A stretch of 15,281 nt of DNA from assembly GCA_945906715.1 (NCBI GenBank), contig CAMDRK010000022.1, positions 1 to 15,281 of the forward strand, in the 5' to 3' direction. The stretch comes from Nitrospira lenta (GTDB lineage: Bacteria > Nitrospirota > Nitrospiria > Nitrospirales > Nitrospiraceae). How positions within the stretch are numbered: the first letter of the stretch is position 1; every line of letters starts with the position of its first letter. Made by a program: the position numbers and the translations under genes. Positions 1 to 6,070 of this stretch are shown here, in pieces. Below the pieces are notes generated by a model. It searched no databases. It saw only the letters and a list, made by a program, of their open reading frames with translations, and was not told the origin of the DNA.

Positions 1-102
1 GAAGAGCTCGCGTGGATTCAGGAGTCGGCGGAGAACTACGTGAAGTACGCAAGCCAGTACATGGGCAACACCTCAAAAGCTAAGCCAGGATTCAGGGTCT
101 AG
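1..102 (+). CDS. 3' end of an unidentified protein gene (partial)
   Basis: The first 102 bases form an open frame with no start inside the window. It ends at TAG (100-102) and encodes the last 33 residues of a protein, beginning EELAWIQESAENYVKYASQY and ending KPGFRV. The tail looks helical and mixed-charge, with a basic end. I do not recognise the family and assign no function. It is read toward the minus-strand gene that ends at 242, so the 140 bp between them is a convergent intergenic space, filled by a repeat hairpin. The frame is supported by its plausible composition and by ending just before the repeat, but 34 codons is little to judge by. Confidence 0.6.
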   Translation, partial: EELAWIQESAENYVKYASQYMGNTSKAKPGFRV

Positions 103-109
103 CAGCCCA

Positions 110-239
110 GTCTATCTGGTCTCTCTGGTCTATTCGGTCTGTCTGGTTCATCTGGTTCGTTTCGTTCAACCAAACACACGAGATAGACCGAACAGACCAG
201 ATGAACAAGACAGACTGGCGGGTTTTTCAGCAGCCTACC
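110..239. repeat. 9-nt modular hairpin plus CTGAAAAA box, convergent intergenic
   Basis: Bases 110-172 read as seven consecutive 9-nt units: GTCTATCTG, GTCTCTCTG, GTCTATTCG, GTCTGTCTG, GTTCATCTG, GTTCGTTTC, GTTCAACCA. Bases 180-215 are four units of the same type in inverted orientation, so the region can fold as a long imperfect hairpin. Bases 216-239 then carry a GGCGGGTTTTTCAGCAGCC motif, shared with the elements at 5271, 7388 and 13467. It lies just past the stop of the minus-strand gene at 242 and just past the stop of the plus-strand partial gene. A bidirectional transcript-end structure is a natural inference. Related copies lie at 7431-7500 and 8063-8159. Confidence 0.75.
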
Positions 240-241
240 CC

Positions 242-946
242 TTACTCCGTACCAACCCTGATGAAACAGATCGGATCTCCCACCAGCGCTGTCGGATAGT
301 AGCGTTTCCCGACCAAGTAGGGCACTCGATGCCGGTGACACCATTCTGCAATCCATATGACTTCTTCAGTCGTGGTCGTGACCAGGCCAGGCCTTGTAAG
401 TTTTTCCATGCAACCTGCGACTAACGCACGTACGATGCGGCGCTCTTTCTCGAACTTCTGGGGGTCGAGGGTAAGAGGATTGCCTCGTCCATAGGACAGA
501 GGCGACAGATGCGGGAATCGCTCAGGGTCATTCAACACGCTGACTATCCAGAGATGGTCGAATCGGCCCTTCGCTTTGGCCGCATCCATTGCGTGGAACG
601 TGAGGGGAATCGAATGGCAAGCAGGGTTGAGGGCTGAGACTTCGGTTCTCCTGAGATTATAGGGTTCCGCTGCCCGACCCAGTTCGACCGTTTCCAATAT
701 CAACGCAGGAAGTTCCGCCACTCCGGCGCCGACGTAGAGACTGCGTCCTCCCCGTCTGAGTTTCTTCTTCAATAGAAGAGCAACCCGACTTCCAAGCCGC
801 TCACAGAGCCCCCGCTTCGCTCGCCAAAACTCGTCGCCGCCTTCATAACAGTAGACTGGCCCCAGCGCACCATAGTCGAGACGGCCATAGACCTCGGTTA
901 TGAGACGGCTGGTTGCGGGAGGGAGTTTCGTGCGACTCTTCTTCAT
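242..946 (-). CDS. Uncharacterised protein with methyltransferase-like motif
   Basis: A 234-residue protein starting at ATG 946, which overlaps the stop of the upstream peptidase gene by 4 nt (ATGA), indicating translational coupling. I do not recognise a named family. Two features suggest a Rossmann-type, possibly SAM-dependent, methyltransferase fold. One is a glycine motif at about residues 69-77 (LYVGAGVAELP), like motif I. The other is a hydrophobic strand further on (RFDHLWIVSVLND), like motif IV, after a conserved-looking SALNP segment. There is no signal peptide or membrane segment, so it is probably cytosolic. The basic N terminus (MKKSRTK) is unremarkable. It is the last gene of the trmFO-xerC-argB-peptidase run and is followed by a modular hairpin. 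Enzymatic activity is inference only. Confidence 0.75.
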   Translation of the reverse strand: MKKSRTKLPPATSRLITEVYGRLDYGALGPVYCYEGGDEFWRAKRGLCERLGSRVALLLKKKLRRGGRSLYVGAGVAELPALILETVELGRAAEPYNLRRTEVSALNPACHSIPLTFHAMDAAKAKGRFDHLWIVSVLNDPERFPHLSPLSYGRGNPLTLDPQKFEKERRIVRALVAGCMEKLTRPGLVTTTTEEVIWIAEWCHRHRVPYLVGKRYYPTALVGDPICFIRVGTE

Positions 947-1818
947 GATCCTGCTCCAGCGATCTGCGTCGCGGTTGCGGTCACCGTCGCTGCGACGTTC
1001 GAGAGAAATTCGAGATTCAGCGTGTCCAAAGTATCGGTCTCACGATGATAATGCGGATTCCGGAAGTTCGCCGTATCGGTCAATACCGCGGCTGCATAGC
1101 CTGCATCCCAGAACGAGGCATGGTCGCTACGGCGGGTATGGGGCAAGGCCTCCCCTTGGCCCGGCACCACTAATGACAGGGTCTTAAGCTTCGCTTCAAG
1201 CCGCTGGGCCTCCTGTTCAAGCTGGCGCACCAAAGACCGGGATGCCTCGTTGCCCACAATGGCGAGAAAATCTCCTTGGGTCGGCACCGCGATAGGCACT
1301 GCCGGCGGGGCCTGCTGTGTGCCCGCCTCGCTCCTGGCGAACCCGACACATTCCAAGATGATGGCGCCGGCCAACTCACATCGTTCGGCTTTCAAGCGGG
1401 ACACGAACGCTTGGCTTCCCAGTCGATCCTGCTCTTCAAGGCAGAAGGCCACGAGCCAGATTGGCCGCGCGAGAGGTTGCGCGCTGAGTCGCGATGCCAC
1501 CTCAAGGAGGACCACAAGCCCGCTCGCGTTATCGTCCGCGCCCGGCGACCCGGACACGGTGTCGTAGTGGGCTCCGATCAGGAGTGGGGGTAATTCGCCT
1601 CCTTGGCCTAGCCGATCCGGATACTTGGTCGCTACCACATTGCGATAGACCTTGCCCCACGCATTCACGGGCTGGCCACTGGTGACCCATCCTAACTTGG
1701 CAAATTGCGTGGCCAGATAGTGTGCCGTTTTTCGAAGCGCGCGAGGACTCGTCTCAGGATGGCGTTCTCCGACAAGAGACTCAAGATGGCGGGTAATTCG
1801 AAGACGCTGGGTTACCAC
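943..1818 (-). CDS. M28-family zinc metallopeptidase (aminopeptidase-like)
   Basis: A 291-residue protein starting at GTG 1818; an in-frame TAG a little upstream excludes a longer start. It matches the M28 (Zn-dependent exopeptidase) fold. GAHYDTVSGSPGADDNASG gives the first ligands (H84, D95/D96) with the catalytic-type D86. FCLEEQ gives E128/E129, LECVGF gives a ligand position E156, and the C-terminal NPHYHRETDT gives H258. The Glu in LECVG, where many M28 enzymes have Asp, is a variant I believe is common in bacterial members. No clear signal peptide is present, so a cytoplasmic peptidase is likely. The substrate is unknown; amino-terminal peptide trimming is the family expectation. It follows argB by 52 nt and overlaps the next gene by 4 nt. 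Confidence 0.88.
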   Translation of the reverse strand: MVTQRLRITRHLESLVGERHPETSPRALRKTAHYLATQFAKLGWVTSGQPVNAWGKVYRNVVATKYPDRLGQGGELPPLLIGAHYDTVSGSPGADDNASGLVVLLEVASRLSAQPLARPIWLVAFCLEEQDRLGSQAFVSRLKAERCELAGAIILECVGFARSEAGTQQAPPAVPIAVPTQGDFLAIVGNEASRSLVRQLEQEAQRLEAKLKTLSLVVPGQGEALPHTRRSDHASFWDAGYAAAVLTDTANFRNPHYHRETDTLDTLNLEFLSNVAATVTATATQIAGAGS

Positions 1819-1870
1819 AACTAACCAGGACTATTCATGGACGTTTCTGCTGCAATCGCCGATGTTTTGG

Positions 1871-2767
1871 TTATGCGGTGATCTCGGTCCCGATACCTTT
1901 ACGCGTGAACACTTCGAGAAGAATGGCATGAGGAATTCGGCCGTCGATGATATGGGCTTTGCCGACGCCGCCGCCGAGCGCATCCAAGCAGGCATGGACC
2001 TTGGGCAACATCCCTTCGCCGATCGTGCCCTTCTTCACCATCCGCTGTACGTCTTTGCGTGAGACCGTCGAGAGATGGCGCCCATTCGCATCGCGAATGC
2101 CTTTCACATCGGTCATCATCACCAGCTTTTCCGCGCCCAGCGCAGCAGCCATCGCCCCGGCCACCAGATCGGCATTGATGTTGTATGTATTTCCTTCCCG
2201 GTTGGTGCCAATCGGGGCGATGACGGGAATGTAATGGTCCTGTTGTAGTTTCTTCACCAACGTGGGATCGATAGACTGAACCTCTCCGACCAAGCCGAAG
2301 TCCTCGTCCCCCTCACCGTCGTCGAGATCTTTTTCCAAACTGGCCGCCCAGGCCTTGGCCGTGAGCGGTCGAGAGAGCATCAGCCCGCCATCCTTTCCAC
2401 TTAAGCCGACCGCAAGACCGCCATGGCGATTCAAGAGATCGACGATTTCCATGTTGATCTTGCCAGCCAACACCATCTCCACGATTTCCATCGTGGCTTC
2501 GTCGGTGACCCGAACTCCATGGCGAAACTTGGCTTCGATACCCAAGCGCTGAAGCATCTTGTCGATCTGGGGGCCCCCACCATGCACGATGACCGGGTTG
2601 AGGCCTACATATTTCAGGAGCACGACATCCTGGGCAAACTTTTCTTTCAGCGGCGCATCGGTCATCGCATGACCGCCATACTTGATGACCACCGTCTTCC
2701 CCTTAAAGGTGCGAATGTAGGGCAAGGCTTCGATCAGGACGTTGGCTTTCTTAATCAGTCTATTCAT
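1871..2767 (-). CDS. argB: Acetylglutamate kinase
   Basis: A 298-residue ArgB, which phosphorylates N-acetyl-L-glutamate with ATP in the second step of arginine/ornithine synthesis. Amino-acid-kinase motifs are clear: KYGGHAM (K29, glycine loop 31-32), VHGGGPQI (62-68), LSGKDGGL, and NINADLVAGAMAAALGAEKL with MMTDVKGI near the C terminus. The N terminus carries about 20 extra residues (KKANVLIEALPYIRTF) before the first kinase strand. In known arginine-sensitive NAGKs a helix of this kind mediates hexamer formation and feedback inhibition, so arginine inhibition is likely but inferred. ATG 2767 is preceded by AGGAGT at good spacing, overlapping the xerC stop. The gap from xerC is 10 nt, supporting an operon. 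An acidic insertion (DLDDGEGDED) is present mid-protein. Confidence 0.97.
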   Translation of the reverse strand: MNRLIKKANVLIEALPYIRTFKGKTVVIKYGGHAMTDAPLKEKFAQDVVLLKYVGLNPVIVHGGGPQIDKMLQRLGIEAKFRHGVRVTDEATMEIVEMVLAGKINMEIVDLLNRHGGLAVGLSGKDGGLMLSRPLTAKAWAASLEKDLDDGEGDEDFGLVGEVQSIDPTLVKKLQQDHYIPVIAPIGTNREGNTYNINADLVAGAMAAALGAEKLVMMTDVKGIRDANGRHLSTVSRKDVQRMVKKGTIGEGMLPKVHACLDALGGGVGKAHIIDGRIPHAILLEVFTRKGIGTEITA

Positions 2768-2777
2768 AGCAAGACTC

Positions 2778-3716
2778 CTATGGCTTATCGTCCTTCACCA
2801 TACGCGCGCCGGCTGGGCGACCTGCCCTCGGATGAGTTTTATCATAGACAGCCAGAAGCTGGTCCGTAGCCAGGTGGGTATACTTTTGCGTCGTACTCAA
2901 TGAGACATGTCCAAGCATCTCTTGGATCGAGCGCAGATCGGCCCCTTCATCGAGCAGATGGGTTGCAAAGGAGTGGCGCAACGTATGGGGACTCACGGAA
3001 CCACCGGTCAGCCGATTCGAATAGCGGGCCACAATGCGGGCGACACTCCTGGTTGTTAACCGTCCCCCTCTAAGATTCAAAAAAATGGGAACTGATGGCC
3101 GATGCTTGATGGTTGATGGCTTCAGCGAAGCACGATAGTTGTGGATTGCCTTGAGCGCCACAACTCCGATCGGCACGATGCGCTCCTTCCGGCCCTTTCC
3201 TCGCAGATGGACCAGCCCTTCAGACGCGCGGAGATCGTCGAGATTGATCCCCACAAGTTCACTCACGCGAGCCCCGGTCGAATAGAGCGTCTCCAGCAAC
3301 GCCGAGTCTCGGAGCGACGATCCTGTTTCGCCGGCAGGAAACTCCATCAATGCCGCCGCATCGTCTTTACTCAACACACGAGGAAGATGTTTCGGCTGTT
3401 TCGGCGTCCTGATGGCCTCGGCAGGATTGAGACCGACCCTGCCCTCTCGTTGCAGATAGCGATAGAAGCTGCGGAGGGAGGCGAGTTTTCTGGCCATCGA
3501 GGTGCTTTTTTCGCGCTTGCGATCCAGCCAGTGAAGATAGGACCGAATCGACTCCGTTTGCACTGCGGCAGGGTCGAGTAGGGGCACGCCGGGATGCTCT
3601 GCCTTCATGAAGGTCTGAAACTGCCGGAGGTCCGAGGCATAGTTGCGCATTGTCTCCTGCGACGCATGACGCTCCAGCTCGAGGAACGTCATGAAAGCTC
3701 GAATTGCGTCATCCAT
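2778..3716 (-). CDS. xerC: Tyrosine recombinase XerC
   Basis: A 312-residue Xer-type site-specific recombinase, which resolves chromosome dimers at dif with a XerD-like partner. The N-terminal SAM-like core-binding domain covers about residues 1-95 and the catalytic domain about 110-295. The catalytic set is complete: R150 (STGARVSEL), K174 (GKGRKER), H244 and R247 (HTLRH), H270 (LGH) and nucleophile Y279 (TQKYTHL). The start, ATG 3716, lies inside the end of trmFO (28-nt overlap in another frame), a gene order also known in Firmicutes. Residues about 197-210 form a loop encoded by a run of degenerate 7-nt repeats (3093-3120). XerD cannot be ruled out from sequence alone, but the trmFO neighbour favours XerC. 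Confidence 0.93.
   Translation of the reverse strand: MDDAIRAFMTFLELERHASQETMRNYASDLRQFQTFMKAEHPGVPLLDPAAVQTESIRSYLHWLDRKREKSTSMARKLASLRSFYRYLQREGRVGLNPAEAIRTPKQPKHLPRVLSKDDAAALMEFPAGETGSSLRDSALLETLYSTGARVSELVGINLDDLRASEGLVHLRGKGRKERIVPIGVVALKAIHNYRASLKPSTIKHRPSVPIFLNLRGGRLTTRSVARIVARYSNRLTGGSVSPHTLRHSFATHLLDEGADLRSIQEMLGHVSLSTTQKYTHLATDQLLAVYDKTHPRAGRPAGARMVKDDKP
3093..3120. repeat. Four 7-nt repeats inside xerC
   Basis: On the plus strand the bases read TGATGGC, CGATGCT, TGATGGT, TGATGGC: four heptamers differing by one to three bases. They lie within xerC and encode a Pro/Ser/Lys-rich stretch between the catalytic Lys and His motifs, a loop position in tyrosine recombinases. Twenty-eight bases is not a multiple of three, so each copy is read in a different frame and the protein does not look repetitive. 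The period equals that of the intergenic TNNTGAG modules near the 4.5S RNA gene. Confidence 0.7.
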
Positions 3717-5005
3717 GCCGCCAAGTCCTCAAGCGCCCGTTGTCCCGTGAGCCGTCGTTTGCGTTCCTTGTCTCTCGTCGGTGTGCCAAGCGGAGGGAAG
3801 AGCCCGAAATTCGTATTCATCGGCTGAAAGTGACGAGGGTCCGTGGCCGTAATATACGACACGAGACAGCCATGCGCTGTGGTAGGTGGCGGCGTGACCA
3901 ACGGCAACCCTGCCAGACCACGGGCCGCGTTGATTCCTGCGAGCCCTCCCATCGCGGCGGAATCCGTATAGCCCTCAACACCGACCAACTGTCCTGCAAA
4001 GAAGAGGGTGCCGCGCGCCTTAAACTGAAGGGTATTCTGCAGCAGTTGGGGAGAATTAATAAAGGTGTTGCGATGCAGGCTGCCGTAGCGCAGAAACTCC
4101 GCCTGCTCAAGACCGGGAATCATGCGAAACACCCGCTTCTGCTCTCCGTAGGTCAGTTTGGTCTGGAACCCCACGAGGTTGTAACAGGAGCGATGGGCGT
4201 TTTCCGTCCTGAGCTGCACCACCGCATAGGCTCGGGCGCCGGTCTTGGGATTCTCAAGGCCCACCGGCTTCAACGGACCGAACTGCATGGTCTGACGGCC
4301 CCGTTCGGCCATCACCTCAATCGGGATACAGCCTTCGAAGTAGGCAGCCTTTTCGAACTCTTTCGGTTGGACTTTCTCCGCCGCAAGCAATGCATCATAG
4401 AAGGCATTGTAGGCAAGCTCGTCCATAGGGCAGTTGAGATAATCGTCCCCGCCCTTGCCGTAACGGGACGCGAGAAATGCGACATCCATATTGATGGAAT
4501 CGGCATCCACGATCGGGGAGATGGCATCGTAAAAATACAAATGTTTGCTGTGGGTCAGTTGCGCGATCGCCTGAGATAGTTTAGCGGATGTCAAAGGGCC
4601 GGTCGCCAGGATGCAGAGACAGTCCGTGGGAATCTCGGTGACCTCCTCATGCAGAATGCGAATGTTCGGATGCCCTTCCAGCGCCTGGGTAATCTTGAGT
4701 GAAAACAGATCGCGATCGACGGCCAGAGCCGATCCGGCCGGCACTCGTACTTCATCCGCCACCCGAATAATGAGCGAGTTGAGGCGGCGCATCTCCTCTT
4801 TCAAAATGCCGGGAGCATTCAGGATATCCGCTGAGCCGAGTGAATTCGAGCACACCAGCTCGGCCAGACCACCGGTTTTGTGCGCCGGAGTCATCTCTTT
4901 GGGGCGCATTTCATAGAGCGTCACTTTCGCTCCACGATTGGCTGCCTGCCATGCCGCTTCAGACCCAGCCAAACCGCCCCCGATAATGACAATGTCCTCA
5001 CGCAT
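3689..5005 (-). CDS. trmFO: Methylenetetrahydrofolate-tRNA-(uracil-54-C5)-methyltransferase TrmFO
   Basis: A 438-residue FAD-dependent enzyme that makes ribothymidine at U54 of the tRNA T-loop, using 5,10-methylenetetrahydrofolate. The N terminus is a dinucleotide-binding motif (IVIIGGGLAGSEAAW, residues 5-19) ending in TLYEMRP. Family cysteines are present: C52 in the LVCSNSLGS motif and C226 in AYFEGCIPIEV, matching the positions reported for TrmFO catalysis. The C-terminal FAD region has FFAGQLVGVEGYTDSAAMGG. I chose ATG 5005 over an in-frame start at 5092: 5005 has AGGGAG upstream, places the FAD motif at the N terminus as in the family, and lies downstream of a near-consensus promoter (5045-5074). 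It heads the five-gene minus-strand run and overlaps xerC by 28 nt. Confidence 0.97.
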   Translation of the reverse strand: MREDIVIIGGGLAGSEAAWQAANRGAKVTLYEMRPKEMTPAHKTGGLAELVCSNSLGSADILNAPGILKEEMRRLNSLIIRVADEVRVPAGSALAVDRDLFSLKITQALEGHPNIRILHEEVTEIPTDCLCILATGPLTSAKLSQAIAQLTHSKHLYFYDAISPIVDADSINMDVAFLASRYGKGGDDYLNCPMDELAYNAFYDALLAAEKVQPKEFEKAAYFEGCIPIEVMAERGRQTMQFGPLKPVGLENPKTGARAYAVVQLRTENAHRSCYNLVGFQTKLTYGEQKRVFRMIPGLEQAEFLRYGSLHRNTFINSPQLLQNTLQFKARGTLFFAGQLVGVEGYTDSAAMGGLAGINAARGLAGLPLVTPPPTTAHGCLVSYITATDPRHFQPMNTNFGLFPPLGTPTRDKERKRRLTGQRALEDLAAWMTQFELS

Positions 5006-5044
5006 TCGAGCAAAACTCCCTAAAGAAAGGCTAAGAACGGTGGC

Positions 5045-5074
5045 ATTGTAGGAAGCGCATTTTGGGGATGTCAA
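5045..5074 (-). promoter_or_regulatory. Sigma70-type promoter of the trmFO operon
   Basis: On the minus strand, TTGACA (5074-5069) is followed after 18 bp by TACAAT (5050-5045), both near or at consensus. A start site near 5037 would leave about 32 nt of leader before trmFO ATG 5005, with AGGGAG at the end. It is the only strong promoter seen for the five genes trmFO to 242. Confidence 0.75.
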
Positions 5075-5108
5075 GGTGACTTCGCTCTGCACGGCACCGG
5101 CGGCACGG

Positions 5109-5138
5109 TTGATCCAATTTACAACCCCATGCTAGACT
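5109..5138 (+). promoter_or_regulatory. Probable promoter of tRNA-Val
   Basis: TTGATC (5109-5114) and TAGACT (5133-5138), 18 bp apart, end 11 bp before the mature 5' end of tRNA-Val. It is divergent from, and close to, the trmFO promoter. Match is moderate. Confidence 0.5.
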
Positions 5139-5149
5139 TTGCCGCTCGT

Positions 5150-5224
5150 AGGCGATTAGCTCAGGGGTAGAGCGCTTCCTTCACACGGAAGAGGCCACTG
5201 GTTCGATACCAGTATCGCCTACCA
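5150..5224 (+). tRNA. tRNA-Val (anticodon CAC)
   Basis: The cloverleaf folds fully. The acceptor AGGCGAT pairs with ATCGCCT. The D stem is GCTC/GAGC, the anticodon stem is CTTCC/GGAAG around loop TTCACAC (anticodon CAC, reading GUG), the variable loop is 5 nt, and the T arm is ACTGG-TTCGATA-CCAGT. The discriminator is A, and CCA is encoded (5222-5224). It stands alone between the divergent trmFO operon and a repeat element. Confidence 0.97.
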
Positions 5225-5270
5225 TATTCTCCCCTTTCCCGATCCCAATCCATACTCTCTGGCCTAAACC

Positions 5271-5528
5271 GCAGGATGCTCAAAAAGGCCACGGTCCTCA
5301 CCCGCCCAGCCCCGGCGCGCCAAAACGCGCCGTTCCGCAGGCAAGGCCGCAGCGAGCGAAGAGGCGAGGAGGTACTCACCTCACTTTGTGTGGCCGTTCG
5401 CCATGGCGATGGATCTTGGCGAACGGAAAAACCCCTTCAGTGATTCCGATATCCGAAGGGCTGGACTCTATACGTTGAGCCTCTGAGTGATGCGAGAACG
5501 CCGCTGGCGGACTTTTTCAGCATCCTGC
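5271..5528. repeat. 258-bp terminal-inverted-repeat element (long copy)
   Basis: The ends are GCAGGATGCTCAAAAAGGCC and, inverted, GCAGGATGCTGAAAAAGTCC (18 of 20 identical). Inside are further hairpins: CGGCGCG/CGCGCCG near 5313-5335, CCGTTCGCC (5394-5402) with GGCGAACGG (5418-5426), and CCCTTC/GAAGGG. Shared blocks (GCAAGGCCGCAGCGAG and GATGCGAGAACG) align it to the 125-bp element at 13467-13591; this copy has extra sequence left of and in the centre. No transposase or convincing ORF lies within. It occupies most of the 395-bp space between tRNA-Val and the small lipoprotein gene, and resembles a non-autonomous MITE-like or REP-type element. Confidence 0.75.
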
Positions 5529-5534
5529 TAATTC

Positions 5535-5563
5535 TGGACAGAATACCCGACCTCGGCTACACT
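5535..5563 (+). promoter_or_regulatory. Probable promoter of the small lipoprotein gene
   Basis: TGGACA (5535-5540) and TACACT (5558-5563) are 17 bp apart. They lie just outside the right end of the repeat element and about 57 bp before ATG 5620. Match is moderate; no competing site seen. Confidence 0.5.
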
Positions 5564-5619
5564 TCAGTCTACCGAGAGACCATCGACCCTGAACTATCAT
5601 AAGACACATGAGGTCATCT

Positions 5620-5961
5620 ATGCGGACTACAACTCTTGCCTTGGGAATTCTCCTCCTGGCCACCACAGTCGGTTGTGCCGGAAACCGCGAGCAACAGGCG
5701 TCGGCCGATGCAGATGGAGGCTATACCCCCCCGGTTAGCATTTATAGTGTGATGGACCCCACATCCTTAGTCTATACCGATGTGGCGGCCGGAGCTTCCC
5801 CTGGCGATAACCCCTGGCGCTGGGCCGGTTTTCTCTTACACCCGCTCGGAGTTGCGATGGATTACGGTGTGAACCGGCCGATCTACGCGATCACCAGCAA
5901 GATGCCCTATCTTTTCGGATATACATCTGAGGACTCAATGGTGAATAGCCAAAGGCGATAA
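5620..5961 (+). CDS. Small predicted lipoprotein, unknown function
   Basis: A 113-residue protein starting at ATG 5620, chosen over in-frame ATG 5608 because GAGG sits 7 nt upstream of 5620 and the shorter form starts with a standard signal sequence. The N terminus is MRTTTLALGILLLATTVGC, a type II signal peptide with a lipobox-like TVGC, so lipidation and envelope location are likely. The mature part is short, with motifs such as PPVSIYSVMDP and NPWRWAGFLLHPLGVAMDYGVNRPIY. I do not recognise the family. It has no obvious operon partner: the next gene follows after 109 bp containing a hairpin. Confidence 0.8.
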   Translation: MRTTTLALGILLLATTVGCAGNREQQASADADGGYTPPVSIYSVMDPTSLVYTDVAAGASPGDNPWRWAGFLLHPLGVAMDYGVNRPIYAITSKMPYLFGYTSEDSMVNSQRR

Positions 5962-5988
5962 CTTCCACAATTGCACCGCCCTGGATTG

Positions 5989-6019
5989 AACGCCCGCTTT
6001 CTTCACGAGAGCGGGCGTT
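5989..6019 (+). terminator. Hairpin after the small lipoprotein gene
   Basis: AACGCCCGCT (5989-5998) pairs perfectly with AGCGGGCGTT (6010-6019) across an 11-nt loop, 28 bp past the stop codon at 5961. There is no T-run after it, so it may be a terminator of weak type or an RNA-stabilising 3' hairpin. Confidence 0.5.
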
Positions 6020-6033
6020 GCTGTGTCACCCCC

Positions 6034-6062
6034 TTGGCAAACCCTTTCACCTTTCGTGTATG
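6034..6062 (+). promoter_or_regulatory. Possible promoter of the TPR lipoprotein gene
   Basis: TTGGCA (6034-6039) and TGTATG (6057-6062) are 17 bp apart; TATGCT at 6059-6064 is an alternative -10. Transcription would begin close to the GTG at 6071, leaving little or no leader. Low match to consensus. Confidence 0.35.
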
Positions 6063-6070
6063 CTCCCTTC

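Noticed and set aside
110..215. Possible CRISPR-like array from regular short repeats
   Set aside because: Units are 9 nt with no spacers and reverse orientation halfway, and no cas genes are present.
99..356. 85-codon minus-strand frame with a repetitive EPDRPNRPERPDR-like protein
   Set aside because: It is the translation of the 9-nt hairpin repeat and overlaps the end of the gene at 242-946; the repeat period divisible by three keeps it open.
5161..5379. 72-codon minus-strand frame over tRNA-Val
   Set aside because: It overlaps the tRNA and the repeat element and lacks a ribosome-binding site.
5150..5528. Integrated element with tRNA-Val as attachment site
   Set aside because: No duplicate of the tRNA 3' end and no integrase of mobile-element type nearby; xerC here looks like the chromosomal dimer-resolution enzyme.
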